A DNA stretch of 64,000 nucleotides from Pseudomonas berkeleyensis (lineage in GTDB: Bacteria > Pseudomonadota > Gammaproteobacteria > Pseudomonadales > Pseudomonadaceae), in the NCBI RefSeq assembly GCF_014109765.1, contig NZ_CP059139.1, positions 1,674,001 through 1,738,000 of the forward strand, given 5' to 3'. How positions within the stretch are numbered: the stretch's first letter is position 1; every line of letters begins with the position of its first letter. Positions 19,434-28,058 of this stretch are shown in pieces. The notes below the pieces were generated by a model. The model did not search any database and was not told where the DNA came from. It saw only the letters and a list, made by a program, of their open reading frames with translations. A program made the position numbers and the translations under genes.

Positions 19434-19459
19434 TGGAGCGGGTGATGGGAATCGAACCC
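19434..19459. repeat. att site, right copy (inside tRNA-Gly)
   Basis: The 26 bp are identical to 12274-12299. It forms the last 26 nt of the functional tRNA-Gly, so integration keeps the tRNA intact. Confidence 0.92.
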
Positions 19460-19507
19460 ACGGCTCTAGCTTGGGAAGCTAGGGTATTACCATTATACGA
19501 CACCCGC
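19434..19507 (-). tRNA. tRNA-Gly (anticodon CCC)
   Basis: On the minus strand the 74 nt fold as a normal tRNA: acceptor GCGGGTG pairs with CACCCGC, the D arm holds AATGGTAAT, the anticodon arm is CTAGC-TTCCCAA-GCTAG with anticodon CCC, and the T arm contains GGTTCGATTCC. CCA is encoded. It is the integration target of the element. Confidence 0.97.
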
Positions 19508-19592
19508 AGCGGGTGCCTTTATACCGGAACTCGACCCAGGAATAAAGCGCGGAGCAGGGCGATAGACGCATCCGCTCCGCGCGTGCTGCCCG

Positions 19593-20480
19593 TCATACCG
19601 CCATCGCCTGAAGGTCGCGCAGGTCGCCCTTGGCAGGCAGTTGCAGGCGTTTGCTGGGGGCGTTGAAGAAGTCCAGCAGCACGCGTTGGCTCTGCAGCCA
19701 GGCGGCCTTGTGTTCCATGTCGAGGAAGTGGCCGGCGTCGTCAATCACGGCGAATTGGGCGCTGTCGATGTGCTGGGCGAACAGGCAGGCATCTTCCACC
19801 GAGGTGTATTCGTCGCGGTCGCCGTTGACGAACAGCAGCGGAATGTCGATGGCCTGCAGGCACTCCATGCTGCAGTGCGCTTCCATGTTCAGCACCTGCT
19901 TGATGTGCGCATACATCTGCCGGTATTCGTGCTCGTCGAGGGTGCTGACGTGTTTGTGATTGAAGCGTTTGAACAGCGACGGCAGGTGCTTGCCGATGGT
20001 GCTGTTGACCAGCAGGGCGATGTTGTCGCGATCAATCGCATTGAGGAAGCGCAGGCCCTTGTGCAAGTAGTCGAGCATCGGCACGTTGAGGATCGGCGAG
20101 AAGGAGCAGATCGCCGCTTTCTCCAGCGTGGCCGGGCGTTGGGCCAGGGCGAGCATGGAGGCGACACCGCCCCAGGAGAAGGACATCAGGTAATTCGCGC
20201 TGTAGTGATCGATCAGCTTGAGCAAAATCGCCGCTTCGTCTTCCTTGCTGATGGGCGTGAAGTCGGTGTTGTGTGGTTTCGACTGGCCGGCATAGGGCAG
20301 GTCGAAGGCCACCACGTTGAACTGCGGTTGCAGGTATTTGATCGTCTGGGTGAAAGACGCGGTGGTCGCCAGTGAGCCGTTGACCAGGATGATGGTCTTG
20401 CTTGCTGCCGGATTGCCGTAAAACTCCGTGTGTACCTTGTGCTTCCCGTTGACTTCGACGACTGCGGTCTGTGCCCTCAT
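19593..20480 (-). CDS. phaG: 3-hydroxyacyl-ACP thioesterase/transferase PhaG
   Basis: PhaG diverts (R)-3-hydroxyacyl groups from fatty-acid synthesis towards medium-chain polyhydroxyalkanoate. The 295-residue alpha/beta-hydrolase belongs to the PhaG/RhlA family and has exactly the length of P. putida PhaG. Features: NGSLATTASFTQT near the N-terminus, the nucleophile in SFSWGG, GKHLPSLFKRFNHKHVSTLD, the acid in NGDRDEYTSVEDA and His in DDAGHFLDMEHK. SFSWGG and the FKRFN segment favour PhaG over RhlA, which has SASWGG. It is a single gene and no rhlB neighbour is seen, which also argues against rhamnolipid synthesis. Confidence 0.88.
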   Translation of the reverse strand: MRAQTAVVEVNGKHKVHTEFYGNPAASKTIILVNGSLATTASFTQTIKYLQPQFNVVAFDLPYAGQSKPHNTDFTPISKEDEAAILLKLIDHYSANYLMSFSWGGVASMLALAQRPATLEKAAICSFSPILNVPMLDYLHKGLRFLNAIDRDNIALLVNSTIGKHLPSLFKRFNHKHVSTLDEHEYRQMYAHIKQVLNMEAHCSMECLQAIDIPLLFVNGDRDEYTSVEDACLFAQHIDSAQFAVIDDAGHFLDMEHKAAWLQSQRVLLDFFNAPSKRLQLPAKGDLRDLQAMAV

Positions 20481-20862
20481 GTCGTTTCCTCCTGGCGCAA
20501 GTAAGTCAGAGCGAGCGGCGAACCGTTCGCGAGTTGTAGGCAGTCAGATAAGCGCCTGGACGTGACAAGCTGATGTCAGGCTGAGGAATCTTGGAATTAT
20601 AGGATTTTCAAACAGTTAGGATCGAAACACACATGCGCTCCGGGCCTTTCAGGGGCTGGGAGAGGGAGGTGTTACCAGGCAGGAATCCAGTCGGTGCAGA
20701 GCACCAGTAACCGAAGAAACGCTTAGATATCCTGTCGTGACTATTTGGTCACGTAAGGACTTATGATTCGATTCAAGCAGCTCCCATGCAGTGGTGCAAG
20801 GGCGAGTCACATCTTTATAGCTCATTGGGGCTGCCGTTGGTCGGCTAGTCCGATTAGGGGGA
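20481..20862. other. Gene-free stretch upstream of phaG
   Basis: No gene is supported. On the minus strand a perfect TATAAT lies at 20596-20601, about 115 bp upstream of phaG, with no good -35 hexamer, so it is a candidate promoter. A perfect inverted repeat CGTGAC-TATTTG-GTCACG lies at 20736-20753 and could be an operator. Short frames here overlap rsuA on the wrong strand. Confidence 0.5.
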
Positions 20863-21555
20863 TCAGACGCTGGCGATTTCCGCAGCTGTCAGGGCGCGGT
20901 ACTGGCCGGGAGCCAGCTGTGGGTCGAGGACGATTTCGCCCATGCTTTCGCGGTGCAGTGCGACGACGCGGTTGCGGAAGTGGCCGAACATGCGCTTGAC
21001 CTGATGGTAGCGACCCTCGAACAGGGTCAGGCGGGCGTGGTGGCTGTCCAGCACGTCGAGTTGGGCGGGCAGGGTGGTGAGGTCTTCGAAGGCGAAGTAC
21101 AGGCCTTGGGCGAAGACCTCGGCGTATTCGGCGGTGATCGGCTGCTCGGTGGTGACGTGATAGACCTTGGGCTTGCGCTGTTGTGGCTGGGTGATGCGCC
21201 GCGACCAGCGCCCGTCGTTGGTGATCAGTAGCAGGCCGCTGGTGTTGAGATCCAGGCGTCCGGCCAGGTGCAGGTCATGCTTGTCCGGCTCATCGAGCAG
21301 GTCGAGCACGGTGCGGTGCTCGTCGTGTTCGGTGGCGCTGACCACGCCGATCGGTTTGTGCAGCATCCAGTAGCGCGCGCTGCGTCCCGCTTGCAGCAGC
21401 TCGTCGTCCAGCTCCACACGCTGGAAATCGCGCACCTCATGGCGCGGCTCGCGGATGACCTCGCCGTCCACGCGCAGGCGTCCGGCGCAGATCAGCAGGC
21501 GGCTGTCCTGGCGACTGAAGCGGGGGAAGTTGCTGAGGAAACGATCCAGGCGCAT
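20863..21555 (-). CDS. rsuA: 16S rRNA pseudouridine(516) synthase
   Basis: It isomerises U516 of 16S rRNA to pseudouridine. The 230-residue protein has an N-terminal S4 domain (MRLDRFLSNFPRFSRQDSRL) and the catalytic section LHLAGRLDLNTSGLLLITND, with the Asp of GRLD as the nucleophile. EGRYHQVKRMFGHFRN is the usual RsuA/RluB-type C-terminal motif. It is the last gene of a three-gene run with the CWC protein (3-bp gap) and the diguanylate cyclase. Confidence 0.95.
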   Translation of the reverse strand: MRLDRFLSNFPRFSRQDSRLLICAGRLRVDGEVIREPRHEVRDFQRVELDDELLQAGRSARYWMLHKPIGVVSATEHDEHRTVLDLLDEPDKHDLHLAGRLDLNTSGLLLITNDGRWSRRITQPQQRKPKVYHVTTEQPITAEYAEVFAQGLYFAFEDLTTLPAQLDVLDSHHARLTLFEGRYHQVKRMFGHFRNRVVALHRESMGEIVLDPQLAPGQYRALTAAEIASV

Positions 21556-21558
21556 GGC

Positions 21559-21765
21559 TCAGTTCTGTTCGCCGCGCTCGGCGGCCTCCAGCGCGCCGGC
21601 GCAGGCCGGGCACAGGCAGGCCTGGTTACGTTGCTCGGGCGTCAGACGCTGCAGCGCGGCCGGGTCGATCTTCGCATCGAAGCACCAGCAGGGCTCGTCA
21701 GTGCGTCCGGCCGCTACGCTGCACTGATTGTTCTTGCCGCACAGCGGGCAATGTTGGCTGTCCAT
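21559..21765 (-). CDS. Cysteine-rich CWC family protein
   Basis: A 68-residue protein with the signature CPLCGKNNQC, then PCWCFDAKI and ACLCPACAG: eight cysteines arranged like a small zinc-binding domain (the Cys-rich CWC family). The function of this family is not established. Its start overlaps the stop of the diguanylate cyclase by one base and it ends 3 bp before rsuA, so the three genes are probably one operon. Confidence 0.85.
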   Translation of the reverse strand: MDSQHCPLCGKNNQCSVAAGRTDEPCWCFDAKIDPAALQRLTPEQRNQACLCPACAGALEAAERGEQN

Positions 21766-23231
21766 CAGCTATCGATGCAGACGCGGTCGCGTCCGGCTTG
21801 CTTGGCGCGGTATAGCGCGCGGTCGGTGCGGCCGAGCAGGGTATGCAGGCTTTCGCCGCTTTGCCATTGGCTGAGGCCGAGACTGACGGTCACCTGCAGT
21901 GGCTGGCCGTCGACTTCATAGCGTTGTTCGGCGCATTGCTGGCGCAGTTTTTCGGCCAGGTCATGGGCGGCCTGGCGGTCGGTGTTCTTCAGCAGCAGGA
22001 TGAATTCCTCGCCGCCCCAGCGGCAGAGAATGTCGGACTGGCGCAGCTTGCCGCGCAGTTGCTGGGCGAAGCTGTGCAATACCTCGTCACCGGCCAGGTG
22101 ACCGTACTGGTCGTTGATCAGCTTGAAGTTGTCCAGATCCAGCAGCACGGCGCACAGCGGGCTGCTGTCGCGCTGCGCCTCCTGCAGGGCCTGCTCGGCG
22201 AGGATGTCGAAGCCGCGGCGGTTGGGCAGGTCGGTGAGACTGTCGGTGGTGGCCAAGGCGGCGATGCGCTGTTGGTAGCGACGAATCGCCAGGCTCACCA
22301 GGGTCAGCACGATGGCGGTGACCAGCAAGCACAGCAGCAGGTTGATGTAGAGCCCCTGACGAATACCGGCCAGGGCCTTGTCCTGCTTGTCGACGAACAG
22401 ATACCACTCCAGCTCGGGGATGTAACGCACGTTGAGGAAGTGTTCGCGGCCCTGTTCCTGATATTCGAACTGGCCGCTCTGCGGGGTCGGCAGTTTTTCC
22501 ATCAGGCCGTCGAGACCGGGGATGTCGGTCAGCTTCTCGCCGACCTTGGCACCCATGGGGCCGCCCTGGGCACCGGTGAGCGTGATACGCCCGGTGGTAT
22601 CGACGAAGTAGACGCTGCGCGAATAGCGCGCCTGGTAATCATCGATCAGCTTGACCACGGCATCGACAGCCAGACCGACGCCAGTGGCGCCGATGAAGTT
22701 GCCGTCGTAGTCGAACACCTTGTAGTTGATGAAGATGGTCAGGCGGTCGGCATTGGCCATGTCGACGTCGACGTTGATCTCGTAGGGTTCCGGCAGCATG
22801 CGCACGCGGTAGTACCAGACGTCGCGCGGCTCGTTCGCTTTGACCTTCTTCAGCACGCCCTTGGACTGGTAATAGGTACTGCTCTTGTCGGAGACGAAGA
22901 AGCTGGTGAAGGCGCCGTAGTGTTCCTGCACTTCACGCAGGTATCGGGTCATCTGCCCGGTGTCCTGTTCGCCGGCCAGTACCCAGTCACGCAGGAAGGT
23001 ATCGCGGGCCATCATCGAGGAGATGAGGATGGGGCGCACCAGATCCTTCTGTATTTCCGAGTAGACGGTGTCTGACGTCAGTGGCAGTTCGGTGTTGATG
23101 ATGCTGTCGCGAATCGAGTCGCGCGAGGCGTAGTAGCTCAGCAGCGAGGTGGTGAGAAAACCACTGCCAAGCAGGAACAGGAGCAGTAACACCAACGAGG
23201 TTTGCGTGTGCCGTTTGGGGCGCAGGGACAT
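21765..23231 (-). CDS. Membrane diguanylate cyclase with a periplasmic Cache sensor domain
   Basis: It makes cyclic di-GMP. The 488 residues show TM1 at about 12-34 (LVLLLLFLLGSGFLTTSLLS), a large periplasmic sensor of the double-Cache type (about 35-295, with GATGVGLAVDAVVKLIDDY), TM2 at about 296-318, and a GGDEF domain. The active site is CRWGGEEFILLL, and RQSD five residues before it is an intact inhibitory I-site, so it should be an active, feedback-inhibited cyclase. It could supply the c-di-GMP that LapD in this window senses, but no physical link is shown. Confidence 0.92.
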   Translation of the reverse strand: MSLRPKRHTQTSLVLLLLFLLGSGFLTTSLLSYYASRDSIRDSIINTELPLTSDTVYSEIQKDLVRPILISSMMARDTFLRDWVLAGEQDTGQMTRYLREVQEHYGAFTSFFVSDKSSTYYQSKGVLKKVKANEPRDVWYYRVRMLPEPYEINVDVDMANADRLTIFINYKVFDYDGNFIGATGVGLAVDAVVKLIDDYQARYSRSVYFVDTTGRITLTGAQGGPMGAKVGEKLTDIPGLDGLMEKLPTPQSGQFEYQEQGREHFLNVRYIPELEWYLFVDKQDKALAGIRQGLYINLLLCLLVTAIVLTLVSLAIRRYQQRIAALATTDSLTDLPNRRGFDILAEQALQEAQRDSSPLCAVLLDLDNFKLINDQYGHLAGDEVLHSFAQQLRGKLRQSDILCRWGGEEFILLLKNTDRQAAHDLAEKLRQQCAEQRYEVDGQPLQVTVSLGLSQWQSGESLHTLLGRTDRALYRAKQAGRDRVCIDS

Positions 23232-23577
23232 GGGTGAATCCGGGAGCGGGTCAGTGATGTGATGCTAGCTTGCCGGGAGGGCAAAGCGCCAGTTGTGATC
23301 ACAATCGGCGCTGTTATGTGGCCCGGATGAAAGCCGGGGGGCCGGATTGCAACCGGGCTACGGACTGTAGGAGCGGATTTATCCGCGATTGGTTTTTCGG
23401 GTATTGCGGTGGGGCATGAGGCTGTCGCGGCTGAAGCCCCTCCCACAGGTAGTTGGCGTTTGTGTGGATCGCGGCTGAAGCCGCTCCTACGTGATCGCTG
23501 TTTAAGCGGAGTGCCGCCAAGCCGCTCCCACAAAGGCTGGTCAGGCCCCTGTGGGAGGCGCTTCAGCGGCGACTTTT
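23232..23577. repeat. REP cluster between the diguanylate cyclase and the carboxylase
   Basis: No gene. The stretch holds one GTAGCCCGGAT-type palindrome (23318-23361, GTGGCCCGGAT to CCGGGCTAC) and at least five half or whole REP units of the GTAGGAGCGG...CCGC family near 23367-23393, 23411-23440, 23467-23492 and 23519-23577, in alternating orientation. The last unit ends against the carboxylase stop codon. Confidence 0.8.
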
Positions 23578-26500
23578 TCAGGCCTCTTCCAATACCACCA
23601 CGCGTTGCCCGGCACGCACGGGCGATCCGGGCTGCACACGCACTTCGCGTACGGTGCCGGCCATGGGCGCGGTGAGCGGGATCTCCATCTTCATCGATTC
23701 AAGGATTACCAGCACGTCACCCGCCTGCACCTTGGTGCCGGCCTCGACCTGCACCTGCCAGAGGTTGCCGGCAATGTGGCTTTCGATGCCGTGCTGGCCG
23801 CTGGCGAGCGGGGCGTCCTCACCCTGTTCCGGCGCGGTTTCCTCGACCTCGAAGTGCGCCTGGCCGCTGTCGATCCAGCGTTGCCGCTCGGCGTCGAAGG
23901 CGGCGCGTTGCTGTTGGCGGAAGGCAGCGATGCCGTCGGCTTCGTCATCGAGGAACTGCTGATAGTCGGCCAGTGCCAGCTCGCTTTCCTCGATCCGCAG
24001 GTCAAAGCGGCCCAGGGGGAAGTCGCGACGAATCTGCAACAGTTCGTCTGCGCTGACCGGGTAGAAGCGGATCTGGTCGAAGAAGCGTAGCAGCCAGGGC
24101 TTGCCGTTGAAGGCTTCGACCTCGCGGTAGCGGTTCCACATCTGCAGGGTGCGGCCGACGAACTGGTAGCCGCCGGGGCCTTCCATGCCGTACACGCACA
24201 TGTAGGCGCCGCCGATGCCCACCGAGTTTTCCGCCGTCCAGGTGCGTGCCGGGTTGTATTTGGTGGTGACCAGGCGATGGCGCGGGTCGAGCGGCGTGGC
24301 CACCGGCGCACCGAGGTAGACGTCGCCCAGGCCCATGACCAGGTAGCTGGCGTCGAACACGGTGCGGTACACCTCGTCGAGGTTCGGCATGTCGTTGATG
24401 CGGCGGATGAACTCCAGGTTGCTCGGGCACCAGGGGGCGTCCTTGCGTACGGTGGTCATGTACTTGTCGATGGCCAGCTGGCAGGCCGGGTCGTCCCAGG
24501 ACAGCGGCAGATGGACGATACGCGACGGCACCTTGAGGTCGCGCGCAGCGCAGACGGCGTCCCATTCGCCGGCGACGATATCGAGCAGCGCCTGCAATGC
24601 CAGGGTTTCCGGCTGGTAGTGCACTTGCAGCGAGCGGATGCCGGGCGTCAGGTCGATCACGCCGTCGAGCTGCTTGGCCTCCAGCGCCTGCATCAGCGCA
24701 TGGCCTCGGAAGCGCAGCACCAGGTCGAGTTCCGGCTGGCCGATTTCCAGCAGCAGGTGGGTGTCGCCGGACAGGCGTGCGACCAGACGGGTGTCGTCCT
24801 GGCCGATGTTGAGCACGATGGGCGAGGTGAGGTCGACCACGGACAAGTCCCCTCTCCCATTTATGGGAGAGGGTTGGGGAGAGGGCGCGTGCGAGATGGC
24901 AGGCGCAGCCCTCTCCCCCGGCCCCTCTCCCGCAAGCGGGAGAGGGGAGACAAGCGCGAGTTTGCTGACCTCTGTGCCGCGTGCCTTGGCCAACCCCCGC
25001 GCCGTGGCGATATCCACCGGCGCGAAGCGTACCTTGTCGCCCGCCTTGAGCTGGCCGAGCTGCCAGAGGTCGGCTTCGATGATGGTGACCGGGCAGACGA
25101 AGCCACCCAGACTCGGGCCGTCCGGGCCGAGGATCACCGGCATGTCGCCAGTGAAATCCACCGCACCGATGGCGTAGGGGTTGTCGTGGATGTTCGACGG
25201 GTGCAGGCCGGCCTCGCCGCCGCTCTCGCGCACCCACTCGGGCTTCGGCCCGATCAGGCGCACGCCGGTGCGGCTGGAGTTGAAGTGCACTTCCCAGTCG
25301 GTGGCGAAGAAGGTGTCGATATAGGCTGGCGTGAAGTATTCCGGCGCACCGTGAGGACCGTAGATCACGCGGATTTCGCGGACGGCAGGCAGGGGCGGAT
25401 ACAGTTCGGCTGCCAGTTGCGCGCCGGTATTGCGATCAGCGAGTGGCAGCAGGTGCAGCACGTCGCCCGCTCGCAGCGCGCGGCCGCCATGGCCGCCGAA
25501 CTGGCCGAGGGTGAAGGTGCTCTTGCTGCCCAGGTAATCCGGCACCTGGATGCCGCCGCGAATGCTCAGGTACGAGCGCGCGCCGGCACCCGCGATGGTG
25601 CCGAGAGTGAGCGTGCTGCCGGCCTTGATCAGCAGTGCGGTGTTCATCGGCTGTTCCACGGCATCGATGCTCAGCGGAATCTCGGCACCGGTCACGGCGA
25701 TCACTGCGTCGGTGTTGAAGCGCAGCAGCGGGCCGCTCATGGTGATTTCCAGCGCTGCGGCGCCTTCGTCGTTGCCGAGCAGGCGGTTGCCCAGGCGCAG
25801 GGCGCGGCTGTCCATTGGCCCCGATGGCGGCACGCCGACGGCCCAGTAGCCGAGGCGGCCAGGGAAATCCTGCACGGTGGTCTGGGTGCCGGCGCTCAGC
25901 ACTTCGAAGGTGCTGGCCTGGTAGACGAGATTTTCCAGGCAGCGCGTCCATGGCGAGCCGCTGGCGAAGGGCACGTCGCTGAGGATCTGGCGCAGGTAGT
26001 CGCGGTTGCATTCCACGCCGTACAGCACGGAGTCGGCCAGGGCCTTGTCCAGCGCGGCGCTGGCTTGTTCGCGGGTTGGCGCCCAGGTGATCAGCTTGGC
26101 GATCATCGGGTCGAAGTAGGGCGGAATCTCGCAGCCGGCCTCGACCCAGGTATCGATGCGCAAGGCCTTGCCATCCGCCTCGGGGAAATTCACGGCGGTC
26201 AGCAATCCAGGACTGGGTTGGAAGTCTCGGCCCGGATCTTCGGCGTACAGGCGTGCCTGGATGGAGTGGCCGCTGGGTTTGAGGGTTGCGGCCAGTTCGC
26301 TCATCGTCGGCAGATCGCCGGCCGCCAGCTCGATCATCCAGCGTACCAGGTCGACGCCCCACACCTGTTCGGTGACACCGTGCTCGACCTGCAGGCGGGT
26401 GTTCACTTCCAGGAAGTAGAAGCGCTCGGCCTCGCTGTCGTAGACGAATTCTACGGTGCCGGCGCTGCGGTAATTCACCGCTTTGGCCAGCTTGATCGCT

Positions 26501-27270
26501 GCGGCGCACAGCGCCTCATTCATGCCGGCAGGCAGGTTCGGCGCCGGGGTTTCTTCCAGCACCTTCTGGTTGCGGCGCTGCACCGAGCAGTCACGCACGC
26601 CGAGGGCGAGCACTTCGCCTTGGCCGTCGCCGAACACCTGCACTTCCAGGTGGCGGGCACGCTGGATGTACTTCTCGATGAACACGCCGCTGTCGCTGAA
26701 GTTGTTCTGCCCCAGGCGTTTGACCGCTTCGAAAGCGTCGGAGAGCTCTTCTGCCGAGCGGCATACGCGCATGCCGATGCCGCCACCGCCGGCGGTGCTT
26801 TTCAGCATCACCGGGTAGCCGACCTGTTCACCGGCGACCAGGGCGGCGTCGAGGTTTTCCAGCAGCTCGGTGCCTTCGAGCATCGGCACGCCGTGCTGTT
26901 TGGCCAGGGCACGGGCGGTGTGCTTGAGGCCGAACACGCGCAGTTGTTCAGGCGTGGGGCCGACGAAGGCGATGCCGGCCGCTTCGCAGGCTTCGGCGAA
27001 GGCCGCGTTTTCGGAGAGAAAACCGTAGCCGGGGTGGATGGCTTTAGCGCCGCAGCTTTTGGCGGCAGCGAGAATCTTGTCGACCACCAGGTAGGTCTGC
27101 GCGGCCGGGCCGTCGCCGAGGGAAAACGCCTCGTCGGCCTGCTGGATATGCAGGCTGGCAGCGTCGGCTTCGGAGTACACGGCCACGCCACCGACATTCA
27201 GCTCACGCAGGGTGCGCAGGATGCGGCAGGCGATGGCGCCACGGTTGGCGATCAGGAGTTTGTCGAACAT
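23578..27270 (-). CDS. Biotin-dependent urea/guanidine carboxylase
   Basis: An ATP- and biotin-dependent carboxylase of 1,230 residues. Domains in order: biotin carboxylase (1-450, with KSTAGGGGIGMRVCRSAEEL), an AHS2/KipA-like domain (about 465-770, VQDFPGRLGYWAVGVPPSGP), an AHS1/KipI-like domain (about 815-1040) and a C-terminal biotinyl domain with the biotin lysine in ILESMKMEIP. It is usually annotated as urea carboxylase, but members linked to guanidine-I riboswitches and UAAP proteins carboxylate guanidine, and that is the likely substrate here. ATG 27270 (MFDKLLIANRG) is chosen since GAGG lies about 10 nt upstream. Residues about 774-808 are encoded by an inserted repeat. Confidence 0.92.
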   Translation of the reverse strand: MFDKLLIANRGAIACRILRTLRELNVGGVAVYSEADAASLHIQQADEAFSLGDGPAAQTYLVVDKILAAAKSCGAKAIHPGYGFLSENAAFAEACEAAGIAFVGPTPEQLRVFGLKHTARALAKQHGVPMLEGTELLENLDAALVAGEQVGYPVMLKSTAGGGGIGMRVCRSAEELSDAFEAVKRLGQNNFSDSGVFIEKYIQRARHLEVQVFGDGQGEVLALGVRDCSVQRRNQKVLEETPAPNLPAGMNEALCAAAIKLAKAVNYRSAGTVEFVYDSEAERFYFLEVNTRLQVEHGVTEQVWGVDLVRWMIELAAGDLPTMSELAATLKPSGHSIQARLYAEDPGRDFQPSPGLLTAVNFPEADGKALRIDTWVEAGCEIPPYFDPMIAKLITWAPTREQASAALDKALADSVLYGVECNRDYLRQILSDVPFASGSPWTRCLENLVYQASTFEVLSAGTQTTVQDFPGRLGYWAVGVPPSGPMDSRALRLGNRLLGNDEGAAALEITMSGPLLRFNTDAVIAVTGAEIPLSIDAVEQPMNTALLIKAGSTLTLGTIAGAGARSYLSIRGGIQVPDYLGSKSTFTLGQFGGHGGRALRAGDVLHLLPLADRNTGAQLAAELYPPLPAVREIRVIYGPHGAPEYFTPAYIDTFFATDWEVHFNSSRTGVRLIGPKPEWVRESGGEAGLHPSNIHDNPYAIGAVDFTGDMPVILGPDGPSLGGFVCPVTIIEADLWQLGQLKAGDKVRFAPVDIATARGLAKARGTEVSKLALVSPLPLAGEGPGERAAPAISHAPSPQPSPINGRGDLSVVDLTSPIVLNIGQDDTRLVARLSGDTHLLLEIGQPELDLVLRFRGHALMQALEAKQLDGVIDLTPGIRSLQVHYQPETLALQALLDIVAGEWDAVCAARDLKVPSRIVHLPLSWDDPACQLAIDKYMTTVRKDAPWCPSNLEFIRRINDMPNLDEVYRTVFDASYLVMGLGDVYLGAPVATPLDPRHRLVTTKYNPARTWTAENSVGIGGAYMCVYGMEGPGGYQFVGRTLQMWNRYREVEAFNGKPWLLRFFDQIRFYPVSADELLQIRRDFPLGRFDLRIEESELALADYQQFLDDEADGIAAFRQQQRAAFDAERQRWIDSGQAHFEVEETAPEQGEDAPLASGQHGIESHIAGNLWQVQVEAGTKVQAGDVLVILESMKMEIPLTAPMAGTVREVRVQPGSPVRAGQRVVVLEEA
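24848..24950. repeat. Palindromic repeat pair inserted in frame in the carboxylase gene
   Basis: Two GC-rich palindromes, CCCCTCTCCCATTTATGGGA(GAGGG) near 24849-24873 and CCCCTCTCCCGCAAGCGGGA(GAGGGG) near 24922-24947, are of the kind normally found between genes. Here they lie inside the coding sequence and are translated as SPLPLAGEGPGERA and PSPQPSPINGRGDL, with no frameshift or stop. They fall in the linker between the AHS2 and AHS1 domains. Confidence 0.85.
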
Positions 27271-27411
27271 CTTCATTGACCCTCGAAGGGCGTGGCGGGC
27301 CGTCCCGCCGTCATTCGTCATGTGCCACGGTCGTCCGTGGCGAAAAGTCCGGTGATACGTGTCGCGCGTGCTGGGGACAAATTTTGTAGGGCGGGTGAAA
27401 CCCGCCCTACG

Positions 27412-28047
27412 TCAGTTCCACACCAGCACTTCGGCGGGGGTTGGGTTCCAGCCATTGCACGGGTTGTTCAGTTGCGGGCAGTTGGAGATCAGCACGATGA
27501 CGTCGGTCTCGGCCTTGAGCTCCACGTACTTGCCGGGCGCGGAGATGCCGTCCTCGAAGGTCAGGCCGCCTTCGGGGGTGACTGGCACGTTCATGAAGAA
27601 GTTGATGTTGGCGCCGATGTCACGCTTGCTCAGGCGGCCGTCGTGCAGGCTGGCGCGCAGGAAGTTGTCGCGGCAGCTGTGCATATAGCGCTTGTCCAAG
27701 GCGTAGCGCACGGTGTTGCTCTCCTGCGCGCAGGCGCCGCCGAGGGTGTCGTGGCGACCACAGGTGTCGGCGACGATGGTCAGCAGCGGCTTGCCGAGGT
27801 TGGAGTAGAGCACCGTGCCGGTGGTCAGGTAGACGTTGTTCTGCTTGCGCAGGGTGCGCTGCGGGTCGAAGCGTTCACGTGGGTTGCGTGCGGCGAAGAA
27901 CAGGGTGTCGATCGCCTGGTTGCCTTCGAGGTCGTGCAGGCGCAGGGTCTGCCCAGCCTTGACCTCGAACAGGTAGGGTTCGCCCGCCGGGATGGTATGG
28001 CGGAACACGGCGGTTTCGGGATGCAGGTTGCTGGCGGTAAGGGTCAT
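27412..28047 (-). CDS. Urea amidolyase-associated protein 2 (carboxyguanidine deiminase subunit)
   Basis: The 211-residue protein (start [17 protein letters not shown]) belongs to the UAAP family. Recent work assigned the UAAP pair as the two subunits of carboxyguanidine deiminase, which converts the product of guanidine carboxylase to allophanate and ammonia. Motifs: [36 protein letters not shown] with the Cys and His characteristic of the family, and [19 protein letters not shown]. The frame is open further upstream but overlaps the UAAP1 gene. It begins 11 bp after the UAAP1 stop. Confidence 0.9.
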   Translation of the reverse strand: MTLTASNLHPETAVFRHTIPAGEPYLFEVKAGQTLRLHDLEGNQAIDTLFFAARNPRERFDPQRTLRKQNNVYLTTGTVLYSNLGKPLLTIVADTCGRHDTLGGACAQESNTVRYALDKRYMHSCRDNFLRASLHDGRLSKRDIGANINFFMNVPVTPEGGLTFEDGISAPGKYVELKAETDVIVLISNCPQLNNPCNGWNPTPAEVLVWN

Positions 28048-28058
28048 TTCGGCAGCCC

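Larger units (their letters stand above)
12274..19459. mobile_element. Pf1-like integrated element lacking virion genes, with AT-rich cargo
   Basis: The element is bounded by 26-bp tRNA-Gly repeats and carries an integrase next to the intact tRNA. From the right it has the integrase, a Pf1-type replication initiator, a run of small genes overlapping by a few bases, an excisionase-like gene, a divergent pair of repressor-like genes, and cargo. The gene order (regulator, small genes, rep, int) and the tRNA-Gly target match Pf filamentous prophages such as Pf4. The ssDNA-binding, coat and Zot genes expected between the small genes and rep are absent. It is therefore better viewed as a satellite or a stripped, plasmid-like relative than as a complete inovirus. 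Confidence 0.85.

Noticed and set aside
19593..20480. RhlA (rhamnolipid precursor synthesis) for the PhaG-like gene
   Set aside because: Length, SFSWGG and the FKRFN segment match PhaG better, and no rhlB follows.
20763..20999. A 78-codon plus-strand frame after an inverted repeat
   Set aside because: More than half overlaps rsuA antisense; the product is an Arg/Gly-rich shadow.
24277..27279. A 1,000-codon open frame on the plus strand
   Set aside because: It lies antisense to the carboxylase gene, whose domains are all recognisable; the plus-strand translation is a low-complexity Gly/His/Val/Gln-rich shadow with no motifs.
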